Notes under the pieces: model-generated
Told to the model about the DNA's origin: nothing
Seen by the model: only the letters and a program-made list of their open reading frames with translations
Database searches by the model: none
Origin: Solirhodobacter olei
Lineage (GTDB): Bacteria; Pseudomonadota; Alphaproteobacteria; Rhodobacterales; Rhodobacteraceae
Direction of reading: 5' to 3'
Assembly (NCBI RefSeq): GCF_004010155.1
Contig: NZ_RRYH01000003.1
Coordinates: 186,001-250,000, forward strand
DNA length: 64,000 bases
Position numbers and translations under genes: made by a program
In this document: one piece after another, positions 60,143 through 64,000 of the stretch
Numbering within the stretch: the first letter of the stretch is position 1
Layout of the letters: each line of letters opens with the position of its first letter

Positions 60143-60910
60143 ATGCAACACAAGGGAAACTCTGGGCCCGAGGCCGTCGTGCTGGATCCCGATGCCGGGT
60201 TGCGGCGGGACATCGAGATCTTCCTCGTCCGCCATTACGGTATCGACGTGGCCGAGCGCGCGCTGGTGCGGGGGTTCGATCCGCAGCCGGGGGCCGCGCC
60301 GAAGCTGGTGGTGACCTCGGGCTTCGCGGAAGAGGACGGCGCCGGGCTGCGGCTGATCCGGCTGATCCGCGAGCGGGGGCTGGAGACCTTCGTGCTTTAC
60401 CTCGACCGCAACGGCCATCCCGACGAGGCGGGCGACGCCTTCGCGGCAGGGGCCGACGACGTGATCCGGCTGCCCTTCACCATGCGCGAATTCGGGCTTC
60501 GGCTGCGCAAGCGCGACGGGCGCGGTACGCGCCTGGCGCTGACGGCCCGGGGCGCGAGCCAGCCGGTGCCCCTGGTCATGCTGGACGGGGAGAACCGGCT
60601 GATGGCGGCGGGCACCAGCGCGCATGCCAGCCTGACGCGGGCCGAGGCCGAGGTGATGACGGTGCTGATCCGCCGCGGCGGCGCGCTGGTCACGCGAGAC
60701 GAGCTTTCACAGGCGATCGACAATTGCGAGTGGAGCTATGGCGACCGCAAGTTCGACGTGCATGTCACCAACATCCGCAAGAAGCTGAAGCGCGCCTTCG
60801 GCGGGCGCTATGTCGTGCGCACGATCCGGGCCGAGGGCTATGCCTTCTGCGAGCTGCCTGATGCGGCCCCTGCAGCCTCCGCTCCGCGCGATTCGAACCC
60901 GAAGGGCTGA
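60143..60910 (+). CDS. OmpR-type regulator with degenerate receiver domain
   Basis: A 255-aa two-domain regulator. The C-terminal winged helix is clear: LTRAEAEVMTVLIRRGGALVTRDELSQAIDN, RKFDVHVTNIRKKLKRAFGGRYVVRTIRAEGYAF. The N-terminal half has receiver-like spacing (EAVVLDPDAGLRRDIEIFLVRHYGI, DAFAAGADDVIRLPFTMREFGLRLRKR), but the strand that should carry the phospho-acceptor reads KLVVTSG, without Asp. Phosphorylation-independent action is likely, as known for some flagellar OmpR-like regulators of alphaproteobacteria. I set the start at the ATG 60143 (MQHKGNSGPEAVV); a frame open from 60020 would add 41 residues. Confidence 0.8.
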   Translation: MQHKGNSGPEAVVLDPDAGLRRDIEIFLVRHYGIDVAERALVRGFDPQPGAAPKLVVTSGFAEEDGAGLRLIRLIRERGLETFVLYLDRNGHPDEAGDAFAAGADDVIRLPFTMREFGLRLRKRDGRGTRLALTARGASQPVPLVMLDGENRLMAAGTSAHASLTRAEAEVMTVLIRRGGALVTRDELSQAIDNCEWSYGDRKFDVHVTNIRKKLKRAFGGRYVVRTIRAEGYAFCELPDAAPAASAPRDSNPKG

Positions 60911-60999
60911 CCCGGCGGGGCCGCGCGGCGGGCGGGCTGTGGACGACTCCCGGACAGCCCGGAGTGCCTCTGGACCCGATTGAGTCAAGCTGGCGTTTG

Positions 61000-61014
61000 T
61001 TAAGAAATCGTTTA
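61000..61014 (+). promoter_or_regulatory. near-consensus CtrA site
   Basis: TTAA, seven bases, TTTA, differing from the CtrA consensus TTAA-N7-TTAA at one base. CtrA controls flagellar genes in many Rhodobacterales. Evidence is sequence similarity only. Confidence 0.3.
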
Positions 61015-61219
61015 CGAATCTTATCCACAGAAGGCGCAAAGTTATCCCCCATACCTAGTGGGGCCCCCTTCGCGACACGCCACCCATTGTGGGCGTACAT
61101 ACGATTTCGCCTTAAATTTCAGGAATAGTTAACGGCCTCGCCTCGCCGGCGCTTTCGCCGGAATCCACACAACCAGAGCGAAACCTGCCTCGTGGCGGTT
61201 CCGGCGCTCGGTCAATGTT

Positions 61220-61236
61220 TAACAAACATATTGTTA
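61220..61236. promoter_or_regulatory. perfect palindrome upstream of the 170-aa gene
   Basis: TAACAA-ACATA-TTGTTA, 49 bases before the start codon of the following gene, where it would overlap or abut a promoter. The binder is unknown; the flagellar regulators nearby are candidates. Confidence 0.4.
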
Positions 61237-61284
61237 TCGGATGGGCGGAGAACCGCTAGATTTTGAGAGGGGAATGAGGCGAGG

Positions 61285-61797
61285 ATGTGGCGGGTCATGG
61301 TCAGAAAAAGTTTGCTCGAGAGCATTTGGGACGGGTCGATCACGGCGCTGCCGGCCGGGGCCGACTGCCGGATCGCTCGCGAGATCACGCGTCTGGTGCG
61401 GGTGCCGGTGCTGAGTTTGGGGGCCTCGCGGCCGATGGGCGATCTGCGGGTCTGGCCGGAGGCGCTGGAGCTGATGCCGGGGGTCACCCTGGGCGACGTT
61501 CTGGCCGAGGAGCTTGGCCTCGATGTGCCCTACGGCGCGCTGGTGGTGGTCGAGGCCACGGAGGGCGCCGCGGCCGGGCGGATGGACCTGCGCGAGATCG
61601 AGGCGCTGATCGACCGGGCGATGCAGCATTTCGTGGTCAGCCCAGAGGCGGGCGCGGCGCGCAGCGCGGCGGAAGCGGGCGAGGGGCAGCTTTTCACCCC
61701 GCGCGGGCTGTTTCGCGACCCGGGGCTGAACGCGCGGTTCTTCCAGCGGCCGAAGGGACAGCCCCGGGACGCGGAAAGACACCGCGCGGCAGGCTGA
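61285..61797 (+). CDS. hypothetical 170-aa protein of the flagellar region
   Basis: I do not recognise a family. The protein is soluble, moderately acidic, with RLVRVPVLSLGASRPMGDLRVWPEALELMPGVTLGDVLAEELG in the middle and a helical stretch at about 95-115 (DLREIEALIDRAMQHFVV). GAGGCGAGG sits just upstream of the ATG; a second ATG (Met5, 61297) is possible. It ends in a strong terminator, so it is a single-gene unit between an OmpR-type regulator and a sigma factor. Confidence 0.65.
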   Translation: MWRVMVRKSLLESIWDGSITALPAGADCRIAREITRLVRVPVLSLGASRPMGDLRVWPEALELMPGVTLGDVLAEELGLDVPYGALVVVEATEGAAAGRMDLREIEALIDRAMQHFVVSPEAGAARSAAEAGEGQLFTPRGLFRDPGLNARFFQRPKGQPRDAERHRAAG

Positions 61798-61827
61798 GCC
61801 CGCCCGCTCTCCGGCAGGTTGAATGAG

Positions 61828-61862
61828 GCGGCCGCACATCCGTGCGGCCGCTTTCGCGTTTC
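61828..61862 (+). terminator. intrinsic terminator after the 170-aa gene
   Basis: GCGGCCGCAC pairs perfectly with GTGCGGCCGC around a 4-base loop (10 bp), followed by TTTCGCGTTTC. Confidence 0.8.
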
Positions 61863-61993
61863 GGGGACTGTCCTCGGGCGGCCCAAAAGGAAAACCCAAC
61901 TTTTACTTTGTGTTAATCAAGTAAATCTTTCCCGGTTGGCCGATATATGCTTTGGTTCTTGCAACAGCAAAGAACAACTCGAGGCAGGTCGAC

Positions 61994-62740
61994 ATGGCGC
62001 TCAACTACAGAGAAGCGCTGAATGCACCCCTTCTGGATGAGCAGGCCGAACGCGAGGCGATCCAGAACTGGCAGCGCAAGGGCGACCGGGCCGCGCTGGA
62101 GCTGCTGGTGCGCACCCATGCCCGGCAGGTCTATTCCCAGGCGCAGCGCTGGACCTCGAACCCGGTTGAGCTGGAGGATCTGGTGGCCGAGGGGATGATC
62201 GGGCTGATGCGCGCCGCCGACCAGTTCGATCTGGCCCACAAAGTTCGCTTCTCGACCTATGCGCATTGGTGGGTGATGACCTCGGTCTCCACCGCCGTGG
62301 CGCGGATCCGGTCGCTCGTCGACATGCCGCCCAGGACCTACCTCGACGCGCGGATGGGGCGGTTGTCGGGGGCGGACAAGGATTTCGCGCTGCAGGCGAT
62401 CCGGGGCTACGTGAACATCGACGCGATGGCAGGCGACCAGGACAGCCCACGCGGACAGGAGCTGGAGAGCCCGGATATGACGCCGGAGGAACGCTTCGCG
62501 GCGGATTCCGCGCATGAGCTGCTGCGCCGGACCATTGCCGAGGCGCTGGAGGATCTGGCCGAGCCGGACCGCGAGGTGCTGGTGCGCCGCAAGCTGCAGG
62601 CCACGCCCGAGACGGCGGAGGAGGTGGCCAGTTCGCTGGGCATCACCCGCGACCGTGTGCGGATGATCGAGCGGCGGGCGATGGCGCGGCTGAAGCTGTC
62701 GCTGCAGCGGCTCGGCTTCACGCCGGCCATGCTGCATTGA
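61994..62740 (+). CDS. RpoH-like sigma factor of the flagellar region
   Basis: A 248-aa sigma-70-family factor. Region 2 is complete: ELEDLVAEGMIGLMRAADQFDLAHKVRFSTYAHWWVMTSVSTAVARI (2.2-2.4). Region 4 has AEEVASSLGITRDRVRMIERRAMARLKLSL (HTH). It lacks region 1.1. The layout, with DLxxEGxxGLMxAxxxFD and ATYAxWW-like motifs, is closest to RpoH/sigma-32, although the heat-shock-specific RpoH box is not clean here. Placement directly before fliK suggests a role in flagellar gene expression; a general stress role is the alternative. The start MALNYREALNAPLLDEQ is preceded by GAGGCAGG. Confidence 0.85.
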   Translation: MALNYREALNAPLLDEQAEREAIQNWQRKGDRAALELLVRTHARQVYSQAQRWTSNPVELEDLVAEGMIGLMRAADQFDLAHKVRFSTYAHWWVMTSVSTAVARIRSLVDMPPRTYLDARMGRLSGADKDFALQAIRGYVNIDAMAGDQDSPRGQELESPDMTPEERFAADSAHELLRRTIAEALEDLAEPDREVLVRRKLQATPETAEEVASSLGITRDRVRMIERRAMARLKLSLQRLGFTPAMLH

Positions 62741-62784
62741 GTGCGGCGGGCGCCGCGGGGCGCCGCCGGGGTGGGGAAAACGGG

Positions 62785-62824
62785 ACCGGCCGGGAGGCGC
62801 CGCAGGCGACCTCCCCTGGCCGGT
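62785..62824 (+). promoter_or_regulatory. leader hairpin before fliK
   Basis: ACCGGCC-GGGAGG pairs with CCTCCC-(CT bulge)-GGCCGGT, 13 base pairs, 12-base loop. It ends 10 bases before the fliK ATG and its left arm holds GGGAGG. It may limit fliK translation or end part of the sigma-factor transcripts (no T-tract). Confidence 0.4.
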
Positions 62825-62834
62825 GAGAGACGAG

Positions 62835-64000
62835 ATGGCCAAGGACCCGATGACGATTACGCCAGTTTCGAGCCAGACCGATGGTGTCTCGGCAGTGGGC
62901 CTTTCGGCCGCGCGTTCGGCGGCAGCCGGGGGCGCCGATGGTGCGGCGGACGGGTTCGCCTCGCTTCTGAGCGCGCTGGCCGCGACCGCGCCGGGGACGG
63001 CGGGGAACCCGGGCACGGTTTCGGGCGACGGGGCAAAGGTGGCCTCGGGGCTGAGCCAGGCGGGGGCGAGCGGGCAGCAGCTTCTTTTCACCAGGGTGCG
63101 CTTCGCCGCCGGGCTGCGGCAGGTCGAGGCTGAGGTGAAGGCCGCGGTGCAGGCGGCCAATGCCCGGGGCGACAGCGCCGGGGCGCAGGCGATCGTGGCC
63201 GGGGCGGCGAAGGCCGTCGGCGCGCTGCTGTCGGAGGCCGACGCGGTGGCCGGCACCAACACCATCGCAGCCCTCAGGCAGGCGGTGGTGGCGCAGTTGC
63301 AGGCGGACGGCCAGGGTGTTGCGGGCGTCAAGGGCCCGGGCTCCGGCGCGGCGGCGGGTTCGGCTGGGGGTTCGGGCAATGCGACGGGCGCGGACGGGTC
63401 CGGCGGCGCGGCCCTGCAACAGCTCGAGGCGCTTTTCGGCTGGATGGCGAATGTGCTGGGGATCGACCGGCCGGCGCCGAAGCTGCAGATGACCGGCAGC
63501 CAGGTGCTGCTGGCGTCGGCCGATCCCGGTCAGCTTGGCGCCACAGGGGCCGCGGCCTCCACGGATCCGAACGCGCCGGTGGATGTGGCCGGGCTTACCC
63601 GGGCGCTGCAGGCGATCAGCGCATCGGGCGGCGTGGCTGGGGCCCAGGGCGCGGAGGGCAGCCAGGCCGCGGTGGCGTTGGCCGGCGGGCTGGCGGCGGC
63701 GCTGCAGGCCATGGCCTCGGCCGAGGGCGGGGTTCCGGGGCTGGAGGGTCATGGGACGGCGGGCGGCAGCGCGGGCGCCGCGACCGGGGCCGGGGCCGGC
63801 CGCGCGACGGGGCCTGCCGCCGATCTGGTGCAGATGCTGAGCACGCTGGCGGAGCAAAGCTCTCAGGCGCTGGTGGCCCATCCGGGCGCGGCGGCTGGGG
63901 CAGCGAGCCAGGGGCCGACGGCGGGCGGGCTGGCGGCGGTTCTGCGGGCCCTGGCGGCGACCGGCGGGGCGGCGGCCGACGAGGCGCAGGGTGCGGGCAC
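62835..64000 (+). CDS. fliK: flagellar hook-length control protein FliK (3' end beyond window)
   Basis: An open frame from ATG 62835 to the right edge (388 codons and counting, no stop). Translation begins MAKDPMTITPVSSQTDGVSA and continues as an extremely Ala/Gly-rich, low-charge protein with long helices such as FTRVRFAAGLRQVEAEVKAAVQAAN and QQLEALFGWMANVLGI. This is the composition of the N-terminal secreted part of FliK proteins; the conserved C-terminal FliK domain would lie beyond the window, so the name is an inference from composition and the mot/sigma neighbourhood. GAGAGACGAG precedes the ATG. Confidence 0.6.
   Translation, partial: MAKDPMTITPVSSQTDGVSAVGLSAARSAAAGGADGAADGFASLLSALAATAPGTAGNPGTVSGDGAKVASGLSQAGASGQQLLFTRVRFAAGLRQVEAEVKAAVQAANARGDSAGAQAIVAGAAKAVGALLSEADAVAGTNTIAALRQAVVAQLQADGQGVAGVKGPGSGAAAGSAGGSGNATGADGSGGAALQQLEALFGWMANVLGIDRPAPKLQMTGSQVLLASADPGQLGATGAAASTDPNAPVDVAGLTRALQAISASGGVAGAQGAEGSQAAVALAGGLAAALQAMASAEGGVPGLEGHGTAGGSAGAATGAGAGRATGPAADLVQMLSTLAEQSSQALVAHPGAAAGAASQGPTAGGLAAVLRALAATGGAAADEAQGAG

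Larger units (their letters stand above)
60911..61284. other. 374-bp AT-rich regulatory gap
   Basis: No gene is visible. The stretch holds GTTAA-type elements: TTAA-N7-TTTA at 61000-61014, one base from the CtrA consensus TTAA-N7-TTAA, and a perfect palindrome TAACAA-ACATA-TTGTTA at 61220-61236. It is clearly richer in A and T than the coding DNA around it. Confidence 0.45.

Noticed and set aside
61936-61955. -24/-12 promoter before the sigma factor gene
   Set aside because: TTGGCCGATATATGC has GG and GC separated by nine bases, not the required ten.
1-64000. Genomic island or prophage
   Set aside because: No integrase, transposase, tRNA boundary or sustained base-composition shift was seen. 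Most genes are housekeeping or conserved in the order expected for the group.

Overview
The window is a GC-rich chromosomal segment of an alphaproteobacterium, most likely a member of the Rhodobacterales (Rhodobacteraceae/Paracoccaceae). This rests on an Irr-type Fur regulator divergent from fabA-fabB-fabI, an MmcB-type gene behind a GTTC-N7-GTTC LexA box, an FnrL-type site, a DUF2842 gene, MucR/Ros regulators and the codon bias. I see no insertion sequence, integrase, CRISPR array, tRNA or rRNA. The genus cannot be fixed from the sequence alone. Both window ends cut through chromosome, and a FliK-like gene runs off the right edge.

Layout. 1-11.3 kb: nrdR-ribD, ribE, ribB (with a degenerate GTP cyclohydrolase II half), ribH and nusB, a dispersed riboflavin region interrupted by a minus-strand capsule block (kpsS, a Wza/KpsD-type export lipoprotein, kpsC). 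11.4-16.8 kb: a small membrane protein, a highly structured intergenic stretch that may be a 6S-like RNA, SOS-type mmcB, irr, fabA-fabB-fabI and a KirBac-type K+ channel. 16.8-25.8 kb: a minus-strand uptake block with dctB-dctD, then a TRAP-type binding protein gene running into a complete branched-chain-type ABC importer (binding protein, livH, livM, livG, livF). 25.9-34.0 kb: gnd, then histidine utilisation (hutU, hutH and hutI on minus; hutF and hutC on plus). 34.0-36.3 kb: gcdH with a divergent LysR regulator. 36.3-42.5 kb: a CoxD-like MoxR ATPase, a CoxE-like vWA protein, an OmpA protein, an XdhC/CoxF protein and a molybdopterin-binding protein, i.e. molybdoenzyme maturation genes with no cox structural genes present. 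42.8-51.0 kb: a DMT transporter, thiamine pyrophosphokinase, a very acidic 709-aa protein, DUF2842, purA, secG and pyrG, punctuated by a dispersed palindromic repeat. 51.3-64 kb: a flagellar region (motA and motB 5 kb apart with two sugar-transfer genes between, two MucR paralogues, an unorthodox OmpR-type regulator, an RpoH-like sigma factor and partial fliK).

The most unusual element lies at about 38.59-38.75 kb. An FNR/FnrL consensus site overlaps the coxE stop codon, followed at class II spacing by a -10-like element and then about 110 nt that fold into three hairpins. Every hairpin displays a CUCCC (anti-Shine-Dalgarno) loop, and the third is a rho-independent terminator. This reads as an oxygen-regulated small RNA with three repeated ribosome-binding-site-targeting loops.

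Other points: a DctD regulator without the Walker A lysine or the GAFTGA loop; a TRAP binding protein at the head of an ABC operon; a degenerate MucR paralogue that kept one Cys and one His of its zinc site; and a terminator between the capsule export gene and kpsC that decides the kpsC start. All assignments come from reading the sequence and recalled family features. No database search was possible.
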